Of a stretch of 64,000 bases of DNA, positions 15,087-24,974 are shown piece after piece; within the stretch, counting starts at the first letter, position 1, and the number at the start of each line of letters is the position of its first letter. The notes under the pieces are model-generated. The model did not search any database. It saw nothing but the letters and a program-made list of their open reading frames with translations, and was not told the origin of the DNA. The position numbers and the translations under genes are program-made. This stretch comes from JANQOH01 sp965201115. Its GTDB lineage: Bacteria; Pseudomonadota; Alphaproteobacteria; UBA7887. The stretch is from NCBI GenBank assembly GCA_965201115.1, contig OZ241745.1, positions 2,294,001 through 2,358,000 of the forward strand. The letters run 5' to 3'.

Positions 15087-18000
15087 GCCGCCCCCCCGCG
15101 CGGGGGGCGCGGATTGAAACTTTCCGTCGCGGATCTGTTGCGCGGCGGCGCGCGCGCCGCCCCCCCGCGCGGGGGGCGCGGATTGAAACCAGCGCACGGG
15201 CGGCGGCGCCCCCCGGGGAGAGGGCCGCCCCCCCGCGCGGGGGGCGCGGATTGAAACCCTGCAGCTGGGCGTTGCAGCGGATGGCGCCGGCGCCGCCCCC
15301 CCGCGCGGGGGGCGCGGATTGAAACTCTTCTTCACTCGAGATCGCGCCCGGGCGCGGGGGCCGCCCCCCCGCGCGGGGGGCGCGGATTGAAACCCTCTCG
15401 AGCCCCTCCACGTCTCCGTGTTCGTCGGGCCGCCCCCCCGCGCGGGGGGCGCGGATTGAAACTGGATCGCGCGGAGGCGCGGAAAGCGGCTTTCCCGGCC
15501 GCCCCCCCGCGCGGGGGGCGCGGATTGAAACGCGGTGGATCGGGCGTACGTCCAGGAGATGACGGCGCCGCCCCCCCGCGCGGGGGGCGCGGATTGAAAC
15601 CGGGTGCCGGCGTGGTCATCGCGCATTCGCCGGGCCGCCCCCCCGCGCGGGGGGCGCGGATTGAAACCGCGCCCAGTCCGCGCGCGGCACGGGGCGCCCG
15701 TGCCGCCCCCCCGCGCGGGGGGCGCGGATTGAAACAGGCGGTGCGTGCGCCGCGCCATGACGCGGGGCAGCCGCCCCCCCGCGCGGGGGGCGCGGATTGA
15801 AACTCGCCCCGGGTTCGCGGCTACGCCGCGGCCGGCGGCCGCCCCCCCGCGCGGGGGGCGCGGATTGAAACCGGCCCCGCGCTCGACATGCTGCGCGTGT
15901 TTATCGCCGCCCCCCCGCGCGGGGGGCGCGGATTGAAACATCAAAAGGCGGCGGAAGCGGGATTGCAGGCGAGGCCGCCCCCCCGCGCGGGGGGCGCGGA
16001 TTGAAACTGGTGGTTATGCGGTCGATTCGGAACGACGGCGGCCGCCCCCCCGCGCGGGGGGCGCGGATTGAAACACGTTCCGGTCACAGTTAGTGATATA
16101 GATTCCCGGGGCCGCCCCCCCGCGCGGGGGGCGCGGATTGAAACCACGTAGCCGCCGCAACTGCTGGCGCGGGTGCCGGCCGCCCCCCCGCGCGGGGGGC
16201 GCGGATTGAAACATTTTTTTCTCCTCGGTTGGGGCGGCGGCCCATCGCCGCCCCCCCGCGCGGGGGGCGCGGATTGAAACACCTACGTCGATCGCGCCGA
16301 TGGGTGGCGGCGGCGCCGCCCCCCCGCGCGGGGGGCGCGGATTGAAACGCACGACCTGGCCGGCGGGGGGGTCACGGGGCGGCGCCGCCCCCCCGCGCGG
16401 GGGGCGCGGATTGAAACCACGTACCGCGAGCGATAACGCATTCGATTTCGGGCCGCCCCCCCGCGCGGGGGGCGCGGATTGAAACGCATATCGGAACAAT
16501 TAGACCGAAGCGGCCGCCGGGGCCGCCCCCCCGCGCGGGGGGCGCGGATTGAAACGTGATGGTCGTCACCAGGCTGCTCCGCCGCGGCGGCCGCCCCCCC
16601 GCGCGGGGGGCGCGGATTGAAACAGCTTCTCAACCAACCGGGCGCAGCGCGCTCCGGGGGGCCGCCCCCCCGCGCGGGGGGCGCGGATTGAAACGCCCGC
16701 AGCAGGTCCTGAACGGTGACGGTCACACCGGCCGCCCCCCCGCGCGGGGGGCGCGGATTGAAACGTGCGCGCCACGCCCACTTCCCAGTCGGCCGCCCCG
16801 CCGCCCCCCCGCGCGGGGGGCGCGGATTGAAACCCGCTATCGGAGAGGTACAGCGGGAGCGGCCCGTTGCCGCCCCCCCGCGCGGGGGGCGCGGATTGAA
16901 ACATTTCGTTTCTCCGGCGGCGCGGCGGGCGGCTGGCCGCCCCCCCGCGCGGGGGGCGCGGATTGAAACGAGCGCGAGTTCCGCCGCCGTGGAGCCCGCC
17001 GCCAGCGCCGCCCCCCCGCGCGGGGGGCGCGGATTGAAACATTTCCGCGATCGATCTGCAGCCGGTGGCGGCGAGCCGCCCCCCCGCGCGGGGGGCGCGG
17101 ATTGAAACTTTGCGCAATGGCTTTTGCGAACGAAGGACGGTGCCGCCCCCCCGCGCGGGGGGCGCGGATTGAAACATGTTGAGAAAGGAGATGGCGTTGT
17201 CGGTATCAGGCCGCCCCCCCGCGCGGGGGGCGCGGATTGAAACCCCGGAAACCCTGATGGTTTCCATTCGCGATAAACTGCCGCCCCCCCGCGCGGGGGG
17301 CGCGGATTGAAACGCTTCCCGACAGGGAAATTCGGCTGTCGCAAAGGGCCGCCCCCCCGCGCGGGGGGCGCGGATTGAAACACGAACAGCTGGAAACGGC
17401 GGTCGGCGGGTTCGGCCGCCCCCCCGCGCGGGGGGCGCGGATTGAAACCAGTCGTCGGGCAGTGCGAGATCGAAGGCGAGATTGCCGCCCCCCCGCGCGG
17501 GGGGCGCGGATTGAAACTGGAAAGTGAAGGATTTTCTTACGAAATCCGGGCCGCCCCCCCGCGCGGGGGGCGCGGATTGAAACGTTACCTGTTCCCCGCA
17601 CACGCGGGGATAGACCGGGAGCCGCCCCCCCGCGCGGGGGGCGCGGATTGAAACATTATCTTCTTCTTTCCAAAGACGAAAGCGATAATGCCGCCCCCCC
17701 GCGCGGGGGGCGCGGATTGAAACACCGCCCGCGGCGGCAGCTGTCTCGGCGGCGCGGGCCGCCCCCCCGCGCGGGGGGCGCGGATTGAAACCAGATACGA
17801 CTGCGGCGCGGGCCGGCGCACCAGGCCGCCCCCCCGCGCGGGGGGCGCGGATTGAAACGCTTCGAGGCGCGAATTCGCGGTCGGAAGCGATATGCCGCCC
17901 CCCCGCGCGGGGGGCGCGGATTGAAACATTTCGCGGCGTGCTGATGAAGTACGGCGCCATCGGGCCGCCCCCCCGCGCGGGGGGCGCGGATTGAAACTCG

Positions 18001-18932
18001 GACCCGGCCGGCAACGCCAAACTCGCCAAGGGGCCGCCCCCCCGCGCGGGGGGCGCGGATTGAAACGGTGGCGCCGCGCGCCTCGAGCCGCGCCGCCGCC
18101 GGCCGCCCCCCCGCGCGGGGGGCGCGGATTGAAACGGTGGCGCCGCGCGCCTCGAGCCGCGCCGCCGCCGGCCGCCCCCCCGCGCGGGGGGCGCGGATTG
18201 AAACGCCTGCGCTTCCGGGCGGCGCCCCGCCCTGTATTGCCGCCCCCCCGCGCGGGGGGCGCGGATTGAAACCTTTTCCGCTACCATCTCGTTCATGTTA
18301 GCGGCGTGCCGCCCCCCCCCCCCCCGCGCGGGGGGCGCGGATTGAAACCATAAACGGCCTAAATGGGCGCGTGACGCGCGTCGGCCGCCCCCCCGCGCGG
18401 GGGGCGCGGATTGAAACATGAGAAAGAACAGGAAGCGAACGAATGCCAGGCGGGCCGCCCCCCCGCGCGGGGGGCGCGGATTGAAACCGTATTACCGAAG
18501 GCGCAGTTACCCACCGGCGCATGCCGCCCCCCCGCGCGGGGGGCGCGGATTGAAACCGTATTACCGAAGGCGCAGTTACCCACCGGCGCATGCCGCCCCC
18601 CCCCGCGCGGGGGGCGCGGATTGAAACTCGCCGTCGATCGCCGCGCCCTCGGCCTTCGCGGCGCGCCGCCCCCCCGCGCGGGGGGCGCGGATTGAAACAG
18701 CGCGGTCGAGGGGTACTGCCGTGTCTCGGCGCGCCGCCCCCCCGCGCGGGGGGCGCGGATTGAAACCGCGTGAAGAAAGACCGTTGGGAAGGCGCGCACC
18801 GGCCGCCCCCCCCCCCCGCGCGGGGGGCGCGGATTGAAACGAGCAGGTCGATGAAAATCTCGCCGGCGCCCAGGGCCGCCCAGGGCCGCCCAGGGCCGCC
18901 CCCCCCCCCCCCCCCGCGCGGGGGAGGGGGCA
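15087..18932 (+). CRISPR. Type I-C CRISPR array, ~55 spacers plus a degenerate terminal repeat
   Basis: The 34-base repeat is GCCG, seven C, GCGC, six G, then CGCGGATTGAAAC; the ATTGAAAC end is typical for type I-C. I counted 55 intact repeats with spacers of mostly 33-36 bases (range about 32-37). The run of seven C is expanded to 14 at ~18311, 9 at ~18596, 12 at ~18806, and 17 in the last repeat (18895-18931), which has also lost its 3' half. A GGGCCGCCCA unit is tandemly repeated just before that terminal repeat. Two spacers are duplicated in tandem (18067/18136 and 18488/18557). The spacer at 17584-17620 resembles a type I-E CRISPR repeat. Confidence 0.98.
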
Positions 18933-18938
18933 CCAGCT

Positions 18939-21185
18939 CTAAACGACCAACGATTCCGAGTCGAGAAACACCGGTCGGTCCCACGTCAGGCCAGTGTCGG
19001 GACGGTAGAGATCGAGACTGCGCAGTACGGCGAACTGCCGTCCAAATTTCTTTTCGTTCACGAATTCGACGGCGCCGGATTCGACGAGCGCGTTTTGCAC
19101 ACGCCGCGGGACGGGCACGGTATAGGGCTGCAGGCGCCGCGCGACTCCGCCCGGCCTCTCGACCGATTGCAGTTTGCCGAGTAAGCGTTCGGCCTCGCTT
19201 CCGCGCTCCATAGGGCCGCGGTAAGGCACGATCACCGGAATCATGTCGGTTTCGATCATCCGGAACTTCGCCGCCACGGATTCGAACGGGAAGTCGAGTT
19301 TCCGCAATCTTTCGGCAATCGTCCGGAGTATCCGCTTGGCGTCGAGTTCGTCTGCCTTGGTCCAATACAGTTCGCCAAAGTAATCGCGAATCGCCTCAGG
19401 CGAATCCAGCGCGGAGCAACGGCGCATGACGGCCCGGGCCGCATCGGCGAACTGCGCTACCTCGGGCGGCGGTTTGCGGCCCGCGCTTTCGCCCGGGTCG
19501 AATACGAAGACCTCGCCCGCAAGGGCGCGGCCTTCGCGGTTGCAGCGCCCGGCAGCCTGTACGATCGATTCCAGGCCGGCCCAGGCGCGCCAAACGACCG
19601 GAAAATCCACGTCGACTCCGGCCTCGATCAATGACGTTGCAACGAGCCGTACCGGCGCCCCGTTTTTCAGATCGATGCGCACGGCGTCCAGCGCGTCGCG
19701 TCGATGGGCGGCGCACATGCATGTCGTCAGGTGCCGGGCGCCTTCGGCCTCCCGGATGAGTTCGTAGAGTTCGCGCGCGTGACGGCGCGTGTTGACGATG
19801 CAAAGGACCTGCGAGGCAGCGCGCAATTGCGCCGACAGCTCGTCGTCGTCCACTCTGCCCCGGTCGCTTATCGCGACGCGCTTGAGCGTTCGGTACAGGC
19901 GTTCGGGTTCGGGCGCGATTTCGCGCATGTCGGCGAAGCCGCCGGTAAAACCGTCCGCCTTGCCCAAGGCGGGTTGCGTGGCGGTGCAGAGAACGACGGT
20001 GGTTCGCCAGTTGCGCGCCAGCTCGTCGAGCGCGGCGACGCACGGCCGCAACAGTTTCAGGGGCAACGTTTGCGCCTCGTCGAGAATGACCACGCTGTTC
20101 GCAATGTTGTGCAACTTCCGGCAGCGCGACGGGCGGTTGGCGAACAGGCTTTCGAAGAACTGTACGGCGGTCGTGACGACGACCGGCGCATCCCAGTTCT
20201 CCATCGCCAACCGCAGCTTGTCCCTCGCTTCGCGCCTGCCGATACGGTCTTCGTCGAACGCGCTGTGGTGCTCGATTACAAAGTCGGTTTCCGCGCCCTC
20301 GCCGAGCGCCTCGCGAAACGCCGCGGCGGTTTGCTCGACGATGCTCGTGAACGGGATGACGTAGATGACGCGCTCCATGCCGTGGCGCGCGGCGTGGCGC
20401 AGCGCGAACGCCAGCGACGAAAGCGTCTTGCCGCCGCCGGTCGGAACGGTGAGCGTGAACAAGCCCGGCGCGGCCGCTGCCTTCTCCCATGCATGCTTCA
20501 GCACCTCGGCGCGGGCGGCATTCACCGCACCGGGTTCGGCGCCGGCCGCAAGCTCGCGAAGATACGCGTTGAGCCGCGCCGCCAATTCTTCGATGGGCGG
20601 ATGGCTCCCGCGCATCGGATCATCGCCGTCAAGCCGGGCGAAATAGGCTTCTGTGTCGAGATAGTCGGCGTCCACAAGGGCGGAAAACACCATGCGCGTG
20701 AGAAAAGCCGCGCCGAAGGCCCCGCCTTCCCGGTCGCGGGGTTTCATGAGCGGCATTTTCGGTTCCGGCAGCGCGATCTCGCGCCGCCACGCGGGGTCGG
20801 GTTTCGGAACCCGCTTCGAAAGACGATCCTCCAGAGCGGCGATTCGGCCTTTTCCGCCGGATACGCCGTCGGCGAGGCCCGCGTGGTGGCCCGCCACGCA
20901 AAACGCCAGGATTTTTCCGATCCGCCCGCCGTAGCGCTCCATCGCGATTTGCGCCCCGGCGGTCGAGTGATCGACACGACCGGGGTTGCCGGCGAGCCGC
21001 TTCCTGAATTCGGCCGTGTATTTTCCGACGTCGTGCAACAGGCCTGCCGCGCGCCCGAAATCGGCGCAGCCGGCCGATTCGAGAAAGGCGGCGGCCCGCT
21101 TGCCTGTTTCTTCGAGATGAGCGGACAGGATATGCCAGTCCCGACGATCATCGCCGCCGCTGCTATGCGCGTACCAAGTACTCAT
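18939..21185 (-). CDS. cas3: CRISPR Cas3 nuclease-helicase (type I-C)
   Basis: Cas3 is recruited to the R-loop and degrades target DNA. The 748-residue protein, started at ATG 21185 (MSTWYAHSSGGDDRRDWHIL), has the HD nuclease motif LLHDVGKY with His51-Asp52. Superfamily 2 helicase motifs follow: PTGGGKTLSS, VVILDEAQTLPL, and a C-terminal VQAAGRCNREG. The frame stays open upstream to 21374 but the extra 63 residues are not Cas3-like. It is on the minus strand beyond the array, its stop only about seven bases from the terminal repeat. Array and cas3 transcripts therefore converge, and cas3 has its own promoter, separate from Cascade. Confidence 0.96.
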   Translation of the reverse strand: MSTWYAHSSGGDDRRDWHILSAHLEETGKRAAAFLESAGCADFGRAAGLLHDVGKYTAEFRKRLAGNPGRVDHSTAGAQIAMERYGGRIGKILAFCVAGHHAGLADGVSGGKGRIAALEDRLSKRVPKPDPAWRREIALPEPKMPLMKPRDREGGAFGAAFLTRMVFSALVDADYLDTEAYFARLDGDDPMRGSHPPIEELAARLNAYLRELAAGAEPGAVNAARAEVLKHAWEKAAAAPGLFTLTVPTGGGKTLSSLAFALRHAARHGMERVIYVIPFTSIVEQTAAAFREALGEGAETDFVIEHHSAFDEDRIGRREARDKLRLAMENWDAPVVVTTAVQFFESLFANRPSRCRKLHNIANSVVILDEAQTLPLKLLRPCVAALDELARNWRTTVVLCTATQPALGKADGFTGGFADMREIAPEPERLYRTLKRVAISDRGRVDDDELSAQLRAASQVLCIVNTRRHARELYELIREAEGARHLTTCMCAAHRRDALDAVRIDLKNGAPVRLVATSLIEAGVDVDFPVVWRAWAGLESIVQAAGRCNREGRALAGEVFVFDPGESAGRKPPPEVAQFADAARAVMRRCSALDSPEAIRDYFGELYWTKADELDAKRILRTIAERLRKLDFPFESVAAKFRMIETDMIPVIVPYRGPMERGSEAERLLGKLQSVERPGGVARRLQPYTVPVPRRVQNALVESGAVEFVNEKKFGRQFAVLRSLDLYRPDTGLTWDRPVFLDSESLVV

Positions 21186-21523
21186 TGGCGCCCGGCGGCG
21201 CGGGCGTCGTTCGAAAGGTCCATGGCATCCCGCCCGTATCCATGCCGTGCTTGGCCACGAGGGTACGATGGTCGAGTGTTGTTGTCTAATACCGTTGGCT
21301 ATCGATACCGACGGGTAGCCGTCGGCATGGACTGGGCAGTTGTCTCCGGGGCGCGATCCGGACGCCGCGGGCATCCTGCCCGCGCACTCTCGCCAGTCTC
21401 GCCGCCGATGTGCGGTCGGGGCGCCCGCGGTCCCGGGCGGCGGCGCCGGCGCGGCGGGCGGTTGCCAAGGGGCGGGGGGATGGTGTGTATTGGGGCCGCG
21501 GCAGTCACCGGGGAGGCGGGGCG
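21186..21523. other. Intergenic region between cas3 and the ABC operon
   Basis: The 338-base gap must hold divergent promoters for cas3 and the solute-binding protein. Bases ~21355-21445 carry a diverged copy of the dispersed hairpin repeat (GGGCATCCTGCCCGCGCAC and CGCGGTCCCGGGCGG). An AT-richer patch (TGTTGTCTAATACCG near 21280-21294) could be the cas3 promoter. No gene is supported. Confidence 0.5.
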
Positions 21524-23116
21524 ATGATGGGAATGGCGCGGTTGGCGGCGGGGGCGTGGGCGGCGCTGGCGGCGGTGCTCGCGGGCGCGGCGGGGGGCGC
21601 GGGGGCGCAGGACGGGGCGGTCTTGCGCATCGTTCCGCACGCCGACCTCAAGAACCTCGACCCCATATGGACCACCGCCTATATCAGCCGCAACCACGGC
21701 TACATGATCTACGACACGCTGTTCGCGCTCGACGAAAACCTCCGGCCCCGGCCCCAGATGGTCGAGGACTGGACCGTCAGCGCCGACGGCCTCGCGTGGA
21801 CCTTCCGCCTGCGCGAGGGCCTCGCGTGGCACGACGGCGCGCCGGTGACCGCCGCCGATTGCGTCGCCTCCATCCGCCGCTGGGGCGCCCGCGACGGCAT
21901 GGGCCAAAAGCTCATGGACGCAACCGAAAGCCTCGCCGTCATCGACGACCGCACATTCGCGCTCACGCTGGCGGCGCCTTACGGGCTGGTGCTGCAATCG
22001 CTCGGCAAGATTTCGTCCAACGTGCCGTTCATGATGCCCGAACGGCTGGCGGCGACGGACCCGTTCGAGCAGGTTCCCGAAACCGTGGGTTCGGGGCCGT
22101 TTATGTTCGCCGCCGACGAGTGGGTTCCGGGGGCGCGGGCGGTGTATGTGCGCAACCCGGCCTATGTTCCGCGGGCCGAGCCGCCTTCGTTCGCGGCCGG
22201 GGGCAAGGTCGCGAAGGTCGAGCGCGTGGAATGGCACTACATCCCCGACGCGGCGACGGCGATGAACGCGCTGATCGGGGGGGAGATCGATTATTTCGAG
22301 CTCCCGCCGCACGATCTTCTGCCGGTCATGGAGGCGTCTCCGGGCGTTTCGGTGCGGACGCTGGACCGGCTGGGCACTCAGGGCTGGGTGCGCCTGAACC
22401 ACCGCCTGCCGCCGTTCGACGATGCGCGGGCGCGGCGGGCGGTTTTGTGGGCCTTGGATCAGACCGAGTATTTGCAGGCGACGGTGGGCAACCCGGCGTA
22501 TTACCGGGCCTGCGCGGCGTATTTCGGCTGCGGGACGCCGCTCGAGAGCGCCGCGGGTTCGGAGGCGCTGGCGGCGCGGGACCTCGATCGCGCGCGGGCG
22601 CTGGTGGCGGAGTCGGGATACGCCGGCCACCGCGTGGTCGTGTTGCAGGCGACGGACATCGCGATCAACAGCGGGGCGGCGCTGGTGACGGCGCGCCTGT
22701 TGCGGGAGATCGGCTTCGAGGCGGAGCTTCAGGCGATGGACTGGAGCACGCTCACCTCGCGCCGCGCCGTCAGCGACCCCGTCGAACAGGGCGGCTGGAA
22801 CGTATTCATCACATGGTGGATCGGCGCCGACATTCTCAACCCCGTCGCGAATATCGGGGTTTCCGGGGGTTGTCTCGAGCGCGCGTGGTTCGGGTGGCCT
22901 TGCGACCCGGAGATCGAGGCGTTGCGCGACCGTTTCGCGCGGGCGGCGGGGCCGGACGAGCGGCGCGCGCTGGCGGAGGCGGTGCAGCGGCGCGCCTACG
23001 AAATCGTTACTTACGGCAATTTCGGCCAATGGTTCAATCCCATAGCCTACCGCGACGAGCTCGCCGGGATGATCGAATCCCCCGTTCCCTTCTTCTGGAA
23101 CATAGAAAAACGCTAG
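21524..23116 (+). CDS. Peptide/oligopeptide-type ABC transporter substrate-binding protein
   Basis: This is a 530-residue periplasmic binding protein of family 5 (DppA/OppA-like). The ATG at 21524 follows GGGAGGCGGGG and starts a signal peptide ending near AGAQDG. The mature N-terminus LRIVPHADLKNLDPIW and the AWTFRLREGLAWHDGAPVTAADC block are family hallmarks. The protein delivers substrate to the permeases encoded directly downstream. The ligand could be peptides, opines or other small molecules; sequence alone does not decide. The frame extends upstream of the ATG without a plausible start. Confidence 0.92.
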   Translation: MMGMARLAAGAWAALAAVLAGAAGGAGAQDGAVLRIVPHADLKNLDPIWTTAYISRNHGYMIYDTLFALDENLRPRPQMVEDWTVSADGLAWTFRLREGLAWHDGAPVTAADCVASIRRWGARDGMGQKLMDATESLAVIDDRTFALTLAAPYGLVLQSLGKISSNVPFMMPERLAATDPFEQVPETVGSGPFMFAADEWVPGARAVYVRNPAYVPRAEPPSFAAGGKVAKVERVEWHYIPDAATAMNALIGGEIDYFELPPHDLLPVMEASPGVSVRTLDRLGTQGWVRLNHRLPPFDDARARRAVLWALDQTEYLQATVGNPAYYRACAAYFGCGTPLESAAGSEALAARDLDRARALVAESGYAGHRVVVLQATDIAINSGAALVTARLLREIGFEAELQAMDWSTLTSRRAVSDPVEQGGWNVFITWWIGADILNPVANIGVSGGCLERAWFGWPCDPEIEALRDRFARAAGPDERRALAEAVQRRAYEIVTYGNFGQWFNPIAYRDELAGMIESPVPFFWNIEKR

Positions 23117-23137
23117 CGGCCGCGCGGGAGCGGCGCG

Positions 23138-24079
23138 GTGTTCGCTTTCGTCCTGCGCCGCGTGCTGGCGACGATTCCCGTCATGGGCATCGTCGCGGTC
23201 TTCGTGTTCCTGCTGCTGCATCTCAGCCCGGGCGACCCCGCCACGGTCATCGCGGGCGACTATGCGAGCCCGGAAGACATAGAGCGCATCCGCGCCCGGC
23301 TCGGTCTCGACCGGCCCCTGCACGTCCAGTTCGCGTCGTGGATCGGGCGGATCGCGCAAGGCGACCTGGGAACCTCGATCTTCTCCAACCTGCCGGTGTC
23401 GCGGCTGATCGCGCAGCGCCTGGAGCCGACGCTGTCGCTCGCGCTGCTCACGCTGGCCTTCACGGTGGCGGTCGCGGTGCCGCTCGGCACGGTGGCGGCG
23501 TGGCGCGCGGGGACGTGGATCGACCGCGCGGTCATGGCGTTCGCCGTGGTGGGCTTTTCCGTTCCGGTGTTCGTGCTCGGCTATATCCTGATCCAGGTCT
23601 TCGCGATCGGCGCGGGGTGGTTTCCGGTACAGGGCTACGCGCCGCTGTCGGAAGGCGCCGGGCCGTTTCTCCACCGGCTGATCCTGCCCGCGCTGGCGCT
23701 GAGCGCGGTGTATATCGCGCTGATCGCGCGTATCGCCCGCGCCAGCGTGCTGGAGGCGCTGGCCGAAGACCACGTGCGCACCGCGCGCGCGAAAGGCCTG
23801 CCGGAGCGCCTGGTGCTGCTGCGCCACGCGCTGGCCAACGCCGCCGCGCCGATCGTCACGGTCATCGGCATCGGCTTCTCGCTGCTGATCGGCGGCGTGG
23901 TCGTGACCGAAAGCGTGTTCAACATTCCCGGCCTCGGCCGGCTGACCGTCGATGCGGTGCTGCGGCGCGACTACCCGGTAATCCAGGGCATCGTGCTGGT
24001 GTTCTCGGCGGCCTGCGTGGCGGTGAACCTCCTGGTCGATCTGCTCTATACGGCGTTCGACCCGAGAATCCGCTACTGA
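23138..24079 (+). CDS. ABC transporter permease, DppB/OppB type
   Basis: This 313-residue inner-membrane protein has the DppB pattern: an N-terminal helix (FVLRRVLATIPVMGIVAVFVF) followed by the conserved LSPGDPATVIAGDYASPEDIERIRARLGLD periplasmic segment. The EAA loop that contacts the ATPase contains RTARAKGLPERLVLLRHALANA. Translation starts at GTG 23138 after GGGAGCGGC, 21 bases from the binding-protein stop. It pairs with the next permease to form the channel. Confidence 0.93.
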   Translation: MFAFVLRRVLATIPVMGIVAVFVFLLLHLSPGDPATVIAGDYASPEDIERIRARLGLDRPLHVQFASWIGRIAQGDLGTSIFSNLPVSRLIAQRLEPTLSLALLTLAFTVAVAVPLGTVAAWRAGTWIDRAVMAFAVVGFSVPVFVLGYILIQVFAIGAGWFPVQGYAPLSEGAGPFLHRLILPALALSAVYIALIARIARASVLEALAEDHVRTARAKGLPERLVLLRHALANAAAPIVTVIGIGFSLLIGGVVVTESVFNIPGLGRLTVDAVLRRDYPVIQGIVLVFSAACVAVNLLVDLLYTAFDPRIRY

Positions 24080-24092
24080 GGGCGGCGCGCGC

Positions 24093-24974
24093 GTGATTTC
24101 GGCGTTCAAGACGGTCGCATGGGACCCGGCGGGGCGGCGCGCGGGGGCCATGCGGCCGGGCCGCCATCCGGGCGTTCTGTGCGGCGCGGCCATCGTCGCC
24201 GCGCTGGCGGCCGCGGCCGTGTTCGCGCCCTGGCTGTGGACGGGCGACCCCGCCGCGCTCGATCCCGCCGCGCGGCTGGCGCGGCCCGGCGGCGCGCACT
24301 GGTTCGGGACCGACATGTACGGGCGCGACCTGTGGACGCGCACGATCCACGGCGCGCGCATCTCGCTGATCGTCGGCGCGTGCGTCACCGCGCTGGCGGT
24401 CGCGGCGGGGCTGGCGATCGGCCTGACGGCGGGCTATGTGCGCTGGATCGACGCCATCGCCATGCGCGTCATGGACGGCGTGATGGCAATCCCCGGCATT
24501 CTGCTCGCCATCGCGACGATCGCGCTGGCGGGCGCCAATCTCGCGACCGTGGTGGCCGCCATCGCCGTGCCCGAGGTTCCGCGCGTGGCGCGGCTGGTGC
24601 GCGGCGTCGTGCTCTCGATCCGCGAGGAGCCCTATGTGGAGGCCGCGGTGGCGATGGGCGCGCGGCTGCCGAAACTCCTGCTGCGCCATGTGCTGCCCAA
24701 CGCCGTGGCGCCGCTGGCGGTCCAGGGCACCTATGTGTGCGCATCGGCCATCGTCACCGAGGCGCTGCTGTCGTTTCTCGGCGCCGGCATCCCGCCGGAG
24801 CGCCCGACCTGGGGCAACATCATGGCCGAGGGGCGGGCGCTGTTTCAGGTCGCGCCGTGGATCGTGTTCTTTCCGGGGCTGTTTCTCGCGCTCGCGGTGC
24901 TGGCCATCAACATCCTGGGCGACGGGCTGCGCGACACGCTCGACCCGCGCATCGCGCGGCGGCTGCGCGCATGA
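24093..24974 (+). CDS. ABC transporter permease, DppC/OppC type
   Basis: This 293-residue permease shows the DppC-type signature HWFGTDMYGRDLWTRTIHGAR and RISLIVGACVTALAVAAG. The EAA loop is AAVAMGARLPKLLLRHVLPNA, and the C-terminus ends LGDGLRDTLDPR as usual. Translation starts at GTG 24093, 13 bases after the DppB-type gene. Its stop overlaps the ATPase start (ATGA at 24971), indicating coupled translation. Confidence 0.93.
   Translation: MISAFKTVAWDPAGRRAGAMRPGRHPGVLCGAAIVAALAAAAVFAPWLWTGDPAALDPAARLARPGGAHWFGTDMYGRDLWTRTIHGARISLIVGACVTALAVAAGLAIGLTAGYVRWIDAIAMRVMDGVMAIPGILLAIATIALAGANLATVVAAIAVPEVPRVARLVRGVVLSIREEPYVEAAVAMGARLPKLLLRHVLPNAVAPLAVQGTYVCASAIVTEALLSFLGAGIPPERPTWGNIMAEGRALFQVAPWIVFFPGLFLALAVLAINILGDGLRDTLDPRIARRLRA

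Noticed and set aside
15063..18419. Long frames across the CRISPR array translating to repeated FQSAPPARGGG or NPRPPRGGA
   Set aside because: These are translations of the CRISPR repeat; the 34-base repeat and unique spacers explain them fully.
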